From Rhizobium grahamii CCGE 502 (GTDB lineage: Bacteria > Pseudomonadota > Alphaproteobacteria > Rhizobiales > Rhizobiaceae): a DNA stretch of 64,000 nucleotides. Made by a program: the position numbers and the translations under genes. How positions within the stretch are numbered: the first letter of the stretch is position 1; every line of letters begins with the position of its first letter. Positions 17,939-27,172 of this stretch are shown here, piece by piece. The stretch covers positions 310,001 to 374,000 of the forward strand of contig NZ_AEYE02000014.1 of assembly GCF_000298315.2 (NCBI RefSeq), read 5' to 3'. Under the pieces are notes generated by a model. That model did no database searches, had not been told where the DNA came from, and was given only the letters and a program-made list of their open reading frames with translations.

Positions 17939-19795
17939 TTATTCGGCCGCCTCTTCGGTCTCTTCCGAGTGATCTGCCAGGAACCCGCCGGATTGGCGGT
18001 TCCAGAGGTCAGCGTAGACGCCCCCCTGTTCGACAAGCTCGGCATGCGCACCTGCCTCGATGATCTTGCCCTTGTCGAGGACGATCAGGCGGTCCATTTC
18101 GGTGAGCGTCGACAGACGATGCGCGATCGCAATCACCGTCTTGCCTTCCATCAACGCAAACAGGTTCTCCTGGATCGCCGCCTCAACCTCGGAGTCAAGC
18201 GCCGATGTCGCCTCGTCGAGCACCAGGATCGGCGCGTCCTTCAGGAAGACGCGGGCGATCGCGATGCGCTGGCGCTGACCGCCGGAGAGCTTCACGCCAC
18301 GCTCGCCGACCTGCGCGTCGAGCCCCTTGCGGCCCTGCATGTCGGAGAGCCCTTCGATGAACTCCCAGGCATTCGCTCGCCTGGCGGCCTCGATGATCTG
18401 GGCATCGCTCGCCTCCGGACGGCCATAGGCAATGTTGTCCCGAATCGAACGGTGCAACAGGGACGTATCCTGTGTCACGACGCCGATCAGTTCACGCAGG
18501 CTCTCCTGCGACACAGCCGAGATGTCCTGTCCATCGATGGTGATCCGGCCCGCCTCCAGGTCATAGAAGCGCAGCAGCAGGTTCATCAGCGTTGTTTTGC
18601 CCGCGCCGGAGCGACCGACAAGACCAACCTTCTCGCCCGCCTTGATGTCGAGGGAGAGATTGTCGATGACGCCTTTGCCCTTGCCGTAGTGAAAACGGAT
18701 GCGCTCGTAGTGGATTGCACCCCTCTTCGCCGACAGTTGCTGCGCGTCAGGCTTGTCGACGATGTCGTGTTTCTTCGTCATCATCTCCATGCCGTCATAG
18801 ACCGTGCCGATGTTCTCGAACAGCGCCGAGACTTCCCACATGATCCACTGCGACATGCCGTTGACGCGCATCGCAAGACCAATGGCGATGGCGATCGCGC
18901 CGACCGAGATTTGTCCGTTCAGCCAGAACCAGATGGACAAGCCCGACACCACGAAGAGGGCCACGCAGTTGTTCATATAGACCGCTATATGAAACAGCGT
19001 GACGCGGCGCATTTGCGAGTGGACGGTTCCGAGGAACTCCTCCATGCCGCTCCGCGCATAGGTCTCCTCACGGCCGGCATGTGAGAACAGCTTGACCGTC
19101 GCGATGTTCGTGTAGCTATCGACCACCCGACCGGTCATCATCGAGCGCGCGTCCGCCTGCTGTGCCGCGATCTTGCGAAGCCGCGGCACGAAGTAGGAAA
19201 CGATGCCGATATAGACGGCGAGCCAGACAAGGATCGGCACCATCAGCCGCACGTCGGCGGCCGCGATGACGATGATCATCGACAGGAAATAGGTGACGAC
19301 ATAGACGAAGACGTCGAGGATCTTCATCGTCGTTTCACGAACCGCAAGCGAGGTCTGCATCACCTTTGTCGCAACGCGTCCGGCGAATTCATTGGCGAAG
19401 AAGGTCATGCTGTGACGCAGCAGGAAGCGGTGCATCTGCCAGCGTGCGATCATCGGATAGTTGCCGAGAAGCACCTGATGCATGATAAGCGAGTCCAGGC
19501 CGGCTGCCAGCGGCAGACCGATCAGGATCAACGCTCCCATCCAGGCAAGCCTCGGCCACTCCGACTGCAGGAATGTCGCCTTGTCCGCCTTGGTCAACCA
19601 GTCCACGATGTCACCGAGGAACTGAAAAAGTGCCACCTCGCCGACGGCAATCAGCGCCGTCAGGACCGCCATGATGGCGAGCCACGGTGCTGCCGGCTTC
19701 GTGTAGTGCCAGCAAAATGCAAAAAGGCCCTTCGGAGGAGCAACCGGCTCCTCACTGGGGAAGGGATTGAGTCGCTGTTCGAACCAGCCAAACAT
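17939..19795 (-). CDS. ABC half-exporter (permease-ATPase fusion) B
   Basis: 618-residue half-transporter with the same plan as exporter A: a six-helix membrane domain (about 30-330) and a C-terminal ATPase with Walker A 'GRSGAGKTTL', signature 'LSGGQRQRIAIARVF' and Walker B 'ILVLDEATSALDSE'. The two ATPase domains are closely similar over long stretches ('GVVTQDTSLLHRSIRDNI' here, 'GVVSQDTSLLHRSVRDNI' in A). Inference: A and B arose by tandem duplication and could form a heterodimer or two homodimers. The transported substrate is unknown. Confidence 0.9.
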   Translation of the reverse strand: MFGWFEQRLNPFPSEEPVAPPKGLFAFCWHYTKPAAPWLAIMAVLTALIAVGEVALFQFLGDIVDWLTKADKATFLQSEWPRLAWMGALILIGLPLAAGLDSLIMHQVLLGNYPMIARWQMHRFLLRHSMTFFANEFAGRVATKVMQTSLAVRETTMKILDVFVYVVTYFLSMIIVIAAADVRLMVPILVWLAVYIGIVSYFVPRLRKIAAQQADARSMMTGRVVDSYTNIATVKLFSHAGREETYARSGMEEFLGTVHSQMRRVTLFHIAVYMNNCVALFVVSGLSIWFWLNGQISVGAIAIAIGLAMRVNGMSQWIMWEVSALFENIGTVYDGMEMMTKKHDIVDKPDAQQLSAKRGAIHYERIRFHYGKGKGVIDNLSLDIKAGEKVGLVGRSGAGKTTLMNLLLRFYDLEAGRITIDGQDISAVSQESLRELIGVVTQDTSLLHRSIRDNIAYGRPEASDAQIIEAARRANAWEFIEGLSDMQGRKGLDAQVGERGVKLSGGQRQRIAIARVFLKDAPILVLDEATSALDSEVEAAIQENLFALMEGKTVIAIAHRLSTLTEMDRLIVLDKGKIIEAGAHAELVEQGGVYADLWNRQSGGFLADHSEETEEAAE

Positions 19796-20177
19796 GAAAA
19801 TGCTCCGAAACTTCGCAGTTCCGGCCTCCCGGCTCGCGCAAAAAGGCGCTTGAGCTCATATGGGAACCGGACGTTCACGGGGCGAGGCCACGACAGCCGC
19901 GCAATGGATTAGAAATGGGAATTCAGGAAAGAAATGGCACTAGGCGTGCCAAATCGCCACTCGCGGGTTCACGCGTCGAGAGCGCATACGCGGCAACATT
20001 TCCATCTGGCGCTCCCTTCTGGCGATTAAAAGATGTGCACCCTTAACGCGAAACAAGCTGAATTTCCAGTCCCGACCGGCCGGAAATTGAACATTTATCG
20101 GCCAAAATGCGTCTTGTTGCGCCAAAATCACAGTTGCAATAGGTGTCTCTCGAGAAAACCGAAAGACGACATTCGCG
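19796..20177. other. 382-base intergenic region with inverted repeats
   Basis: Divergent gap between exporter B and trmL with no protein gene I would accept. It contains two inverted repeats: ggcac/gtgcc (19936-19940 with 19946-19950) and aatttcc/ggaaatt (20061-20067 with 20082-20088), the second enclosing a GC-rich ccggccgg. A small RNA is possible, but I cannot pair a convincing promoter with a terminator. A weak trmL promoter (TTGTTG, 17 nt, CAATAG) lies near the right end. Confidence 0.35.
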
Positions 20178-20639
20178 ATGGCCGACCTTAGACTAGCCCT
20201 TTATCAGCCTGACATTCCGGGTAACACCGGCACGATCCTGCGGCTTGCCGCCTGCCTCGGCTTTGCCGTTGACATCATCGAGCCTGCGGGCTTTGACATA
20301 TCGGATCGCAATCTTAAGCGGGCCGGGATGGACTATATCGCTGCTGCAGCCCTCACCCGCCACGTCAATTGGGATCGTTTCGAAAACTGGCGAAAGACGA
20401 CGGGACGACGTCTGGTGCTGGCGTCCACCAAGGCCGCCGAACGCTACACCGACTTGCAGTTCCGCGCCGACGACATTCTCCTGTTCGGCCGCGAGAGCTC
20501 CGGCGTCCCCGATCACGTGCACGCAGCAGCAGACGCCCGGATACTTGTCCCGATGATGGAAGGCCAACGCTCCATCAACGTCGCGGTCTCGGCTGCGATG
20601 ATCGTCGGAGAGGCCATGCGGCAGACCGTCTGGCGTTGA
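20178..20639 (+). CDS. trmL: tRNA (cytidine(34)-2'-O)-methyltransferase
   Basis: SPOUT-class methyltransferase that methylates the wobble ribose of tRNA-Leu isoacceptors. At 153 residues it is the minimal TrmL length. Landmarks: 'LALYQPDIPGNTGTILRLAACLG' at the start, 'LLFGRESSGVPDHV' (knot and SAM pocket) and 'EGQRSINVAVSAAMIVGEAMRQ' (C-terminal knot). Nothing looks unusual. Confidence 0.93.
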   Translation: MADLRLALYQPDIPGNTGTILRLAACLGFAVDIIEPAGFDISDRNLKRAGMDYIAAAALTRHVNWDRFENWRKTTGRRLVLASTKAAERYTDLQFRADDILLFGRESSGVPDHVHAAADARILVPMMEGQRSINVAVSAAMIVGEAMRQTVWR

Positions 20640-20730
20640 CTTCTGACCTCGCTGACGCAAATGCCGATGCAGCCTTAGAACATGTCGCAAACGGCGTTGT
20701 GAATTTCTCCAAGCGGCGTATAGTTTTTAG

Positions 20731-20816
20731 CCGGACAATGAACTCACTGTCCGGAAAGCTATGTTTTCAATTACTTGACAAAGAGAGATTCGAACAAAAA
20801 CGACGCTTGTTGTCAA
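20731..20816 (+). promoter_or_regulatory. Two inverted repeats upstream of the Na/Pi cotransporter gene
   Basis: ccggaca/tgtccgg (20731-20737 with 20748-20754) could be the trmL terminator stem or an operator, but it has no strong T tail. Further right, ttgacaa (20775-20781) and ttgtcaa (20810-20816) form a wider inverted repeat. The first TTGACA is also a perfect -35 hexamer, though no good -10 follows at 17 nt. I found no PHO box. Confidence 0.35.
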
Positions 20817-20837
20817 AAACGCAAGAGAAAAGGCAGC

Positions 20838-22484
20838 ATGGAATCCACGATCGTTATGATCAATCTGTTCGGCGCGGTAGCTTTGCTGCTGTTCGGCCTT
20901 GCACAGGTGAAGGACGGTGTTTCTCGAGCGTTTGGAGCGCGGTTGCGCACCGGCCTTGCCACCGGCACGCGCAGCGGCCTCCGCTCGTTCGTGTCGGGCT
21001 TCTTCGCAACAATCGCGCTGCAGAGTTCGACGGCGACGGCGCTGATGGTCGCCTCTTTCGTCGAGCGCGAATTGGTGAAGCCGCGCATGGCGCAAATCGT
21101 TCTGCTCGGTGCCAACGTCGGAACCGCCGTAACCGCCTGGATCGTCGCCACCGGCATCGAGTGGCTGTCGCCGCTGGTGATCCTTGCCGGCACCGTCCTG
21201 CATCGCAGCGGCTCGTCGTCGCGCCAGAGCGGTGGCACGGCGCTGATCGGTATCGGCCTGATGCTGTTGTCGCTGCATCTGTTGAGCAGCGCCACCGAAC
21301 CGATGCGGCAGTCGCCGGCGCTCGGCGCCTTCATCTCCCTGCTCGACAATGCCTGGCCGGTCGCATTGGCCTTTTCCGCCGCCATCGCCTTCATCTCCTC
21401 ATCGAGCCTTGCCGCCGTCGTCCTCATTCTCTCGCTGGCTTCGACGGGCATCCTGTCCGCAGGATTGATCATCGTGCTGGTGCTCGGCGCCAATCTCGGC
21501 GGCGCCATTCCGCCCGTGATCGCCTCACTTGCCGGGCCTGCGGCCGCCAAGCGGGTCACGCTCGGCAATCTGATCGTGCGTGCCATCGGCTGCCTCATCG
21601 CATTGCCGCTTGCCGGCTACGGCGCGGATCTGCTCGGAACATTGCCGCTGACGCAGGCGAAACTACCGGTCGATGCGCATCTCGCTTTCAACCTTATGCT
21701 GGCAGCGCTGGCCTGGCCGTTCTCTCGCTCGCTCTCGCGGCTCATGCTGAGACTGGTGCCGGAAGAGGCCCAGCCGGACGGTGGGCCACGGTATCTCGAC
21801 CAACACGAGCTGGCGACGCCGGTCGTTGCGCTTGCCAGTGCGACGAGGGAGGTCCTCGGCGTCGGCGATCTGATCGAACGCATGCTGATACGCGCGTCGG
21901 ATGCCTTCGAGGCCACCAATCTGGAGAATCTCAAGGAAATCCCGTCGCTGGAAAGGCGGGTCGACAGCCTGCAACAGGAGGTAAAGGTCTACCTTTCAAA
22001 GCTCGGCCGTGCCGGTCTGAGCGAAGAGGACGGTCGCCGCTCGATCGTGATCATCGACTACGCGATCAATCTCGAACATATCGGTGACATCATCGAAAAG
22101 GGCCTCATGCCGCAGGTGACGAAGAAGCTCTCGCTCGGCCTGAAGTTCTCCGAAGAAGGCTATGAGGAACTGAGGAAGCTGTTTCACCTGACGATCGACA
22201 ATCTGCGGATTGCCCAGACAATCTTCGTCACTGGCGACTTCAATCTCGCTCGGCAATTGATGGAGGTGAAGGTCGAGGTTAGGCGGATGGAGAAACAATC
22301 CTCGGAGCGGCATCTGGAACGCTTGCGCGATGGTCGCGCCGACAGCCTTCAAACAAGCTCGCTCCATCTCGATATGCTGCGCGACCTGAAGCGGATCAAC
22401 GCCCACATCGTTTCCGTCGCACACCCAATCCTGGACGAGAGCGGCCTCCTGATTGAAAGCAGACTGAAAGGTGCGGCTGAATAG
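20838..22484 (+). CDS. Na+/phosphate cotransporter family protein with PhoU-like tail
   Basis: 548 residues. The first 310 or so carry the two repeated Na_Pi_cotrans halves, with the family's Gln-Ser-Ser motif seen as 'ALQSSTATALMVASF' and again as 'FISSSSLAAVVLILS'. A cytoplasmic helical PhoU-like domain (about 330-545) follows, including 'LEHIGDIIEKGLMPQV'. It is expected to import phosphate with sodium or to regulate phosphate balance. The ATG at 20838 is chosen over upstream in-frame starts because the first helix follows directly. A small convergent gene ends 4 nt beyond the stop. Confidence 0.9.
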   Translation: MESTIVMINLFGAVALLLFGLAQVKDGVSRAFGARLRTGLATGTRSGLRSFVSGFFATIALQSSTATALMVASFVERELVKPRMAQIVLLGANVGTAVTAWIVATGIEWLSPLVILAGTVLHRSGSSSRQSGGTALIGIGLMLLSLHLLSSATEPMRQSPALGAFISLLDNAWPVALAFSAAIAFISSSSLAAVVLILSLASTGILSAGLIIVLVLGANLGGAIPPVIASLAGPAAAKRVTLGNLIVRAIGCLIALPLAGYGADLLGTLPLTQAKLPVDAHLAFNLMLAALAWPFSRSLSRLMLRLVPEEAQPDGGPRYLDQHELATPVVALASATREVLGVGDLIERMLIRASDAFEATNLENLKEIPSLERRVDSLQQEVKVYLSKLGRAGLSEEDGRRSIVIIDYAINLEHIGDIIEKGLMPQVTKKLSLGLKFSEEGYEELRKLFHLTIDNLRIAQTIFVTGDFNLARQLMEVKVEVRRMEKQSSERHLERLRDGRADSLQTSSLHLDMLRDLKRINAHIVSVAHPILDESGLLIESRLKGAAE

Positions 22485-22487
22485 CGC

Positions 22488-22748
22488 TCAATCGGCAGAT
22501 GGCAACCGCCGCATCGTGAATTCGATCTGATCGCCTTCGAGCTGTCGCCAGCTCTCGACTTCCGTCCAATACGCGGCCTTGGGGTATTCGTCGAACCATT
22601 CGCGCGCCTTAGCGCGGGCATCGAGCAGATTGAGACAATATGTCTGTCGCACGAAACGATCGTTCTTCCGGGGTGTGCCTTCCGCCCGGTGGGTAGCAAT
22701 CCGTCGCTTGAGACCATCGAACGACGGAGGTCCAGGAATTTTCGTCAT
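22488..22748 (-). CDS. Small hypothetical protein
   Basis: 86 residues, charged and soluble, without signal peptide or membrane helix. The pattern 'YCLNLLDARAKAREWFDEYPKAAYWTEVESWRQL' suggests mixed helix and strand, but I recognise no family. The gene is convergent with the Na/Pi cotransporter gene, with 3 nt between the stops, and divergent from hemF. Compact placement between real genes supports it being coding. Confidence 0.6.
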   Translation of the reverse strand: MTKIPGPPSFDGLKRRIATHRAEGTPRKNDRFVRQTYCLNLLDARAKAREWFDEYPKAAYWTEVESWRQLEGDQIEFTMRRLPSAD

Positions 22749-22918
22749 GAGCCTACCTCTGTGGGAAAAAAGGTAATATCGAAAATCGCTTTTTGCGAGT
22801 CGAATCTGAGGAAGCCTCAGGCCGGTCCACTGCGCTGGTAGGACCCTGCCCTACCTGCTATCAGAGCAGCAAAGACGAAGGCACGAGTCGATCGTCGACC
22901 CGCTCGGAGAGAAACAGA

Positions 22919-23833
22919 ATGGAAAGACCCGAACTTCCGATTGGCCTGCCTGACGATATCGAAGAGAAGAAGTCGACTGCCCGGGCGTGGTTTGAAAGTC
23001 TCCGCGACACCATCTGCGCGTCTTTTGAAACGCTGGAAGACGAGGTCTCCGGCCCGCTTTCGGATAGAGAGCCGGGCCGCTTCGTGGCCAAGGACTGGTC
23101 CCGCGAAAACGGTGCAGGTGGCGGCGGCCGCATGTCGATGATGAACGGTCGCGTTTTCGAGAAGGTTGGTGTGCACACCTCGACCGTATACGGCGAATTC
23201 GCGCCGGACCTCCGAGCCCAGATGCCGGGCGCCAAGGAGGATCCGCGCTTCTGGGCCTCCGGCATTTCGCTGATCGCCCACCCGACCAACCCGAACGTGC
23301 CTGCCGTTCACATGAACACGCGCATGGTGGTGACCTCCAGTCGTTGGTTCGGCGGTGGCGCCGACCTCACGCCGGTGCTCGATCGCCGCCGCATCCAGGA
23401 GGACGAGGATAGCCAGCTGTTCCACAAAGCGATGGAGATCGCCTGCCGAAGCCACTCCGGCGTCGCCGACTATGCAGCCTACAAGACGTGGTGCGACGAG
23501 TATTTCTTCCTCAAGCACCGGAACGAACCACGCGGCATCGGCGGCATCTTCTACGACTGGCTGCATTCAAGCGAGGAAGCAGGCGGCTGGGACGCCGATT
23601 TTGCCTTCACCCGCGACGTCGGACGGGCCTTCGCGATGGTTTATCCACGGATTGTTCGTTCGAACTTCAATAAACAGTGGACAGACGCGGATCGTGACGA
23701 ACAATTGATTCGCCGTGGGCGCTATGTTGAGTTCAATCTCCTCTACGATCGAGGTACAATCTTTGGCCTTAAGACAGGAGGAAACGTAGAGTCCATTCTC
23801 TCATCCCTGCCCCCTCTCGTCCGCTGGCCGTGA
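22919..23833 (+). CDS. hemF: Oxygen-dependent coproporphyrinogen III oxidase
   Basis: Converts coproporphyrinogen III to protoporphyrinogen IX in haem synthesis, using O2. The 304 residues match the family length. Landmarks: '[18 protein letters not shown]', '[23 protein letters not shown]' (conserved His and metal/substrate region) and the C-terminal '[24 protein letters not shown]'. The frame is open upstream to 22793, but ATG 22919 with GGAGAG and the typical '[18 protein letters not shown]' start is preferred. Two small unknown genes follow. Confidence 0.96.
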   Translation: MERPELPIGLPDDIEEKKSTARAWFESLRDTICASFETLEDEVSGPLSDREPGRFVAKDWSRENGAGGGGRMSMMNGRVFEKVGVHTSTVYGEFAPDLRAQMPGAKEDPRFWASGISLIAHPTNPNVPAVHMNTRMVVTSSRWFGGGADLTPVLDRRRIQEDEDSQLFHKAMEIACRSHSGVADYAAYKTWCDEYFFLKHRNEPRGIGGIFYDWLHSSEEAGGWDADFAFTRDVGRAFAMVYPRIVRSNFNKQWTDADRDEQLIRRGRYVEFNLLYDRGTIFGLKTGGNVESILSSLPPLVRWP

Positions 23834-23924
23834 CCGCGTAAATAAAGACGACCGCGGGGCTTAAATTCGGAGACTGGACCACTAAGTCTAAAGGTGTACG
23901 CGTAACAATCGGAGGAGGATTGTC

Positions 23925-24185
23925 ATGACGATACAAACTAGCTCTGCGGCATCCGCGACTGCCCATGAGCCGCCCCCACCCGCCGATACGCCGGAGTTTC
24001 TATACCGGATTGCCGAAGGGTTCAGGGCAAAGAGTGGATCAGACCTCCCACTTTCATGCTTTATCCAGCAAGTGAAGCTTCAACTGGCCAGTGGCAAGAC
24101 GCCGGAAGAACTCGATCGTCTGGCAACGCGCCAGGACAACAAAGCAGCGACCGATTGCTACAGATCCTGGGCAATGCCCGAATAA
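23925..24185 (+). CDS. Small hypothetical protein
   Basis: 86 residues with an Ala/Pro-rich start and a charged helical core ('LYRIAEGFRAKSG', 'ASGKTPEELDRLATRQDNKAA'). There is no signal peptide or membrane helix, and I recognise no family. The start is supported by a very strong GGAGGAGG about 6 nt before the ATG, which suggests high translation. It lies 91 nt after hemF, with a GC-rich hairpin (24201-24225) just after its stop. Confidence 0.65.
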   Translation: MTIQTSSAASATAHEPPPPADTPEFLYRIAEGFRAKSGSDLPLSCFIQQVKLQLASGKTPEELDRLATRQDNKAATDCYRSWAMPE

Positions 24186-24200
24186 GGATAAAATGACCAC

Positions 24201-24225
24201 CCGGCCGGTCCTTCGCGCCGGCCGG
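24201..24225 (+). terminator. GC-rich hairpin between two small genes
   Basis: ccggccgg (24201-24208) pairs with ccggccgg (24218-24225) across a nine-base loop, 15 nt after the stop of the 86-residue gene. There is no T run, so it may stabilise RNA or attenuate transcription and not terminate outright. Confidence 0.35.
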
Positions 24226-24306
24226 TCCGGAACCTTCCTACCGTTTCGAACATTCACGCATTGCAGCACTGCGCAATGACATGAAATCCGACAGAAGGAG
24301 GAAAAA

Positions 24307-24492
24307 ATGAGACTCTTTGAATGTGGCACGCTCGTTCCCGGATGCGACTGGCATACCCGGGCGAATGATGATGCCGAAATCGTCCGTCGTGTCGTTGAGC
24401 ACATGCGTAGCGCCCACGGCGAGACTGTCATCCGTGAAAACATGGTCGACAACATCAAGGCTCGGATCCGCAACGAAGCGACTGCGGCCTGA
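24307..24492 (+). CDS. DUF1059 family small protein
   Basis: 61 residues. The pattern 'MRLFECGTLVPGCDWHTRANDDAEIVRRVVEHMRSAHGE' carries the two Cys and two His residues expected of the DUF1059 (Duf-type small zinc-ribbon-like) family. The family is widespread but its function is unknown. GGAGG lies upstream of the ATG. It is convergent with cca, whose stop lies 1 nt away. Confidence 0.82.
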   Translation: MRLFECGTLVPGCDWHTRANDDAEIVRRVVEHMRSAHGETVIRENMVDNIKARIRNEATAA

Positions 24493-24493
24493 A

Positions 24494-25747
24494 CTATCTG
24501 GTCTGATCTTTCAGCCGGGCGAGCAACGCCGCCCGGTCCGGCGAAAAATTTTGCTCGACCCAGAAGTCCTCGAGTGACGAAAGCATCTCGCCCACCTTCT
24601 TCCCGGCCGCCACGCCTACATCCATGACGTCGCCGCCATTGATCGGAAACTGAGGTTTCTTCCAGTTTTCGGCCTGGTTCAGCAGATTGCCAAGCCTTGC
24701 CGAACGAGCCATCTCCTGCATGTCGCCTTCAGCTTTGCCGCGCGCCGTGGCAAGCGCCAGCTTCAATCGCGTCTTGATCCCCTCCGCGCCGTATCGATAA
24801 AGCAGCCTCGCGAAGGCGGAAAACGACAATTCGTCATTGACAACAGGCACCTTGGACCAAGCCTTGAAGTAGGCGGCCTCGGCATTGGCGAGCTTCAGGC
24901 GGCTTGCCATCTTCTCCAGCCGCTCCGCATCGGGAGGAACGATGGCGGCGACGCGCAAAAGCGGATCCGGCCGCCAATCAAGCGCCTTCTCGGTGTCAAT
25001 CAATGCCGGAATGGTATCGATACCCCACTTCTCCGTTTCCGGAAGGATTTCACTGAGCACGCCGACCTGCCGCATCCATAGGAGCGCCCGCCCAGGATCC
25101 TCGGCGCTCAGCAATTTGCGGAGTTCCGACCAGACCCTTTCGGCGGAAAGCGTCTTCAGTTTGGAGCGAGCGGATGCGCACGCCCTCAAGCCGTCGGCGT
25201 CTGGACGGCCAGTGCCGTAGTAAGCAAAAAAACGGAAGAAACGCAGAATACGCAGATAGTCCTCGGCAACACGGGTCGGCGCATCACCGATGAAGCGGAT
25301 GTCGCGCTTCTCGATATCGGCAAGGCCACCGACCAGATCGATGACATCGCCTGCTGCATCGACATAGAGCGCATTGATCGTCAGGTCACGACGCTCCGCG
25401 TCCGTTTGCCAATCCGAACTGAAGGCCACCTTGGCGCGCCGCCCATCGGTTTCCACATCGGCCCTCAGCGTCGTGACTTCAAAGGGCTTTCCGTCGACAA
25501 CGAGCGTCACCGTTCCGTGTGCAACACCGGTCGGAACGGCCTTGATCCCAGTAGCCGACGCGCGCGCGATGACCTGTTCCGGCGTCAGTGTTGTCGCCAC
25601 GTCAATATCGCTCACGGCGAGACCCATGAGGCTGTTGCGGACTGCACCGCCGACGACACGCCCCTCTCCTCCATCGGCGTTGAGCAGCGAAAAGACGCGC
25701 GTCAGTGCCGGGTCCTTGAACCATGGCTCGTTGCCAAGGTTGGTCAT
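24494..25747 (-). CDS. cca: CCA-adding tRNA nucleotidyltransferase
   Basis: Adds or repairs the 3' CCA of tRNA. 417 residues of the class II nucleotidyltransferase type: 'GGAVRNSLMGLAVSDIDVATTLTPEQV' holds the P-loop-like GG and the catalytic DxD ('DIDVA'), and 'RRDLTINALYVDAAGDVIDLVGGL' follows, then 'FIGDAPTRVAEDYLRILRFFRF' for the RNA-binding part. The usual VRD after GG reads VRN here. It is the third gene of a coupled operon; its start overlaps the stop of the CoA Nudix gene by 4 nt. Confidence 0.92.
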   Translation of the reverse strand: MTNLGNEPWFKDPALTRVFSLLNADGGEGRVVGGAVRNSLMGLAVSDIDVATTLTPEQVIARASATGIKAVPTGVAHGTVTLVVDGKPFEVTTLRADVETDGRRAKVAFSSDWQTDAERRDLTINALYVDAAGDVIDLVGGLADIEKRDIRFIGDAPTRVAEDYLRILRFFRFFAYYGTGRPDADGLRACASARSKLKTLSAERVWSELRKLLSAEDPGRALLWMRQVGVLSEILPETEKWGIDTIPALIDTEKALDWRPDPLLRVAAIVPPDAERLEKMASRLKLANAEAAYFKAWSKVPVVNDELSFSAFARLLYRYGAEGIKTRLKLALATARGKAEGDMQEMARSARLGNLLNQAENWKKPQFPINGGDVMDVGVAAGKKVGEMLSSLEDFWVEQNFSPDRAALLARLKDQTR

Positions 25748-26394
25748 GCATAGAGCCTTTCGTAGAGGGTGCGGACGATACCGGCGGTAATGCCCCAGAT
25801 CATCCGGCTTTCATAGGGCATCCGGTAGAAATGCCGTTCGAGTCCGTCGAGCACGCGCCGGTCACGGCTATGGTTGGCTGGGTCCATCAGAAAAGACAGT
25901 GGCACTTCGAAGACCTCATCGACCTCGGCCGGGTTGAGTTTCAATTCGAAGCCACGCTGGACGACCGCAAGCACCGGCGTAATGCGGAAACCGGTCGAAG
26001 CGAGATAGTTCGGAAGCCGTGCCACGGTCTCGACAAAGGCACTGTCGATACCGATCTCCTCGTGAGTTTCCCTGATCGCAGCCTTTTCGGCAGAGCCGTC
26101 GACGGCATCGATCTTCCCACCCGGAAACGCGATCTGCCCGGAATGCTTGCGCAGGGTCGCCGTTCGCTGGGTGAAAATCACCTGCGCATCGTCACCATCG
26201 TCGATGACAGGCACCAGCACCGCGGCATCGCGAAGTTTGAAGCTCTCCACCTGCGAAATAATGTCGGGGTTGAGAATATGATCGCCGTGATCGCGCCAGG
26301 AAAGATCCACAGGACCGCCGGTCTGGTGAAGCGCGCGCCGGCGAAATTCAGCCGCTGAATAGAGCGAACGGTTTTCGGTCAGAACATTGGTCAT
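25744..26394 (-). CDS. CoA pyrophosphatase (Nudix hydrolase)
   Basis: 216-residue Nudix hydrolase of the CoA/acyl-CoA diphosphatase type. The Nudix box reads 'GGKIDAVDGSAEKAAIRETHEEIGID', with the REUxEE core intact and the Asp-containing spacing seen in CoA pyrophosphatases. The N-terminus 'DHGDHILNPDI' is typical of rhizobial members. The ATGA overlaps with both neighbours (DUF1285 upstream, cca downstream) make a translationally coupled three-gene operon. Confidence 0.9.
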   Translation of the reverse strand: MTNVLTENRSLYSAAEFRRRALHQTGGPVDLSWRDHGDHILNPDIISQVESFKLRDAAVLVPVIDDGDDAQVIFTQRTATLRKHSGQIAFPGGKIDAVDGSAEKAAIRETHEEIGIDSAFVETVARLPNYLASTGFRITPVLAVVQRGFELKLNPAEVDEVFEVPLSFLMDPANHSRDRRVLDGLERHFYRMPYESRMIWGITAGIVRTLYERLYA

Positions 26395-27014
26395 CGGGAG
26401 AGTGCATCCAGTTCATCCGCCGGCATAACGGGAAAGGTGACTCCGCCGGAGCGAAGGCAGAACATCGTCATGCCATCAATATCGAGACGTTCGCCACGTT
26501 CGACGAGTTCGTACATGATGGGGCGGGAGACCAATGCCTCCAATTGCCCGCGCACATGAAGATAGGGTTTCAACTCGCTGTTTTCGCCGTGGATTACAAA
26601 GCGGAGCGGATGCTCCGGCCCGACTTCGACGACGTCGCCGACATTCGTCCGGAAGGTCAGTAGCGGCTCGCCATCCCTTTCACCGGCATTCATTTCAACG
26701 GCCACGAACGGCGCATCCACAACGCGGATACCGACCCTTTCCACAGGCGTCACAAGGTAAGTCTTCCCGTCCTCGTCCTTGCGCAAGACCGTTGAAAACA
26801 GCCTGACGAGTGGCGCCCGACCGATCGGCGTTCCCATGTAGAACCACGTGCCATCCGCTCGGATTTCCATGTCGATGTCGCCGCAGAACGGCGGATTCCA
26901 CCTGTCGACTGGCGGAAGACCCCGGGCTTTGGCCCCGGCATCGCCGGCGGCGCGTGCAATCAGCGCGGCAAGACCGGCCGCGTCCGTTGTCGCCTTGATC
27001 TCTTCGGCTGCCAT
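26391..27014 (-). CDS. DUF1285 domain protein
   Basis: 207 residues, soluble. It contains the DUF1285 pattern: 'PPVDRWNPPFCGDIDMEIRADGTWFYMGTPIGR', 'LVRLFSTVLRKDEDGKTYLVTPVE' and 'LRFVIHGENSELKPYLHVRG'. The function is unknown; it is regularly found next to CoA Nudix and cca genes in Rhizobiales, as here. It is the first gene of the minus-strand operon and lies 158 nt from the divergent moxR gene. Confidence 0.88.
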   Translation of the reverse strand: MAAEEIKATTDAAGLAALIARAAGDAGAKARGLPPVDRWNPPFCGDIDMEIRADGTWFYMGTPIGRAPLVRLFSTVLRKDEDGKTYLVTPVERVGIRVVDAPFVAVEMNAGERDGEPLLTFRTNVGDVVEVGPEHPLRFVIHGENSELKPYLHVRGQLEALVSRPIMYELVERGERLDIDGMTMFCLRSGGVTFPVMPADELDALSR

Positions 27015-27074
27015 TCTTCTGTCCCGGTTTGTCTTTAACTCCAGAAGGTCACGAGATAGTCATTCGGAACGAAC

Positions 27075-27102
27075 TTGTCAGCCCGCAACATCTCCATAAC
27101 TC
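27075..27102 (+). promoter_or_regulatory. Candidate promoter of the moxR operon
   Basis: TTGTCA (27075-27080) and TAACTC (27097-27102) are separated by 16 nt in the divergent gap. A short inverted repeat attcg-cga-cgaat (27136-27148) lies downstream in the leader. Both are weak, consensus-only calls. Confidence 0.3.
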
Positions 27103-27172
27103 TATCTGGTATGACGCTTGCGTGTAAGCCTGACGATTCGCGACGAATGATATCAGCCGCTGGAGACGCCTT

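Noticed and set aside
20731-20816. PHO box before the Na/Pi cotransporter gene
   Set aside because: I looked for the CTGTCAT direct repeats of PhoB sites and did not find them; only inverted repeats are present.
20369-22087. A 572-codon plus-strand frame overlapping trmL and the Na/Pi cotransporter gene
   Set aside because: Extremely Arg-rich and without domain; it spans two real genes in another frame.
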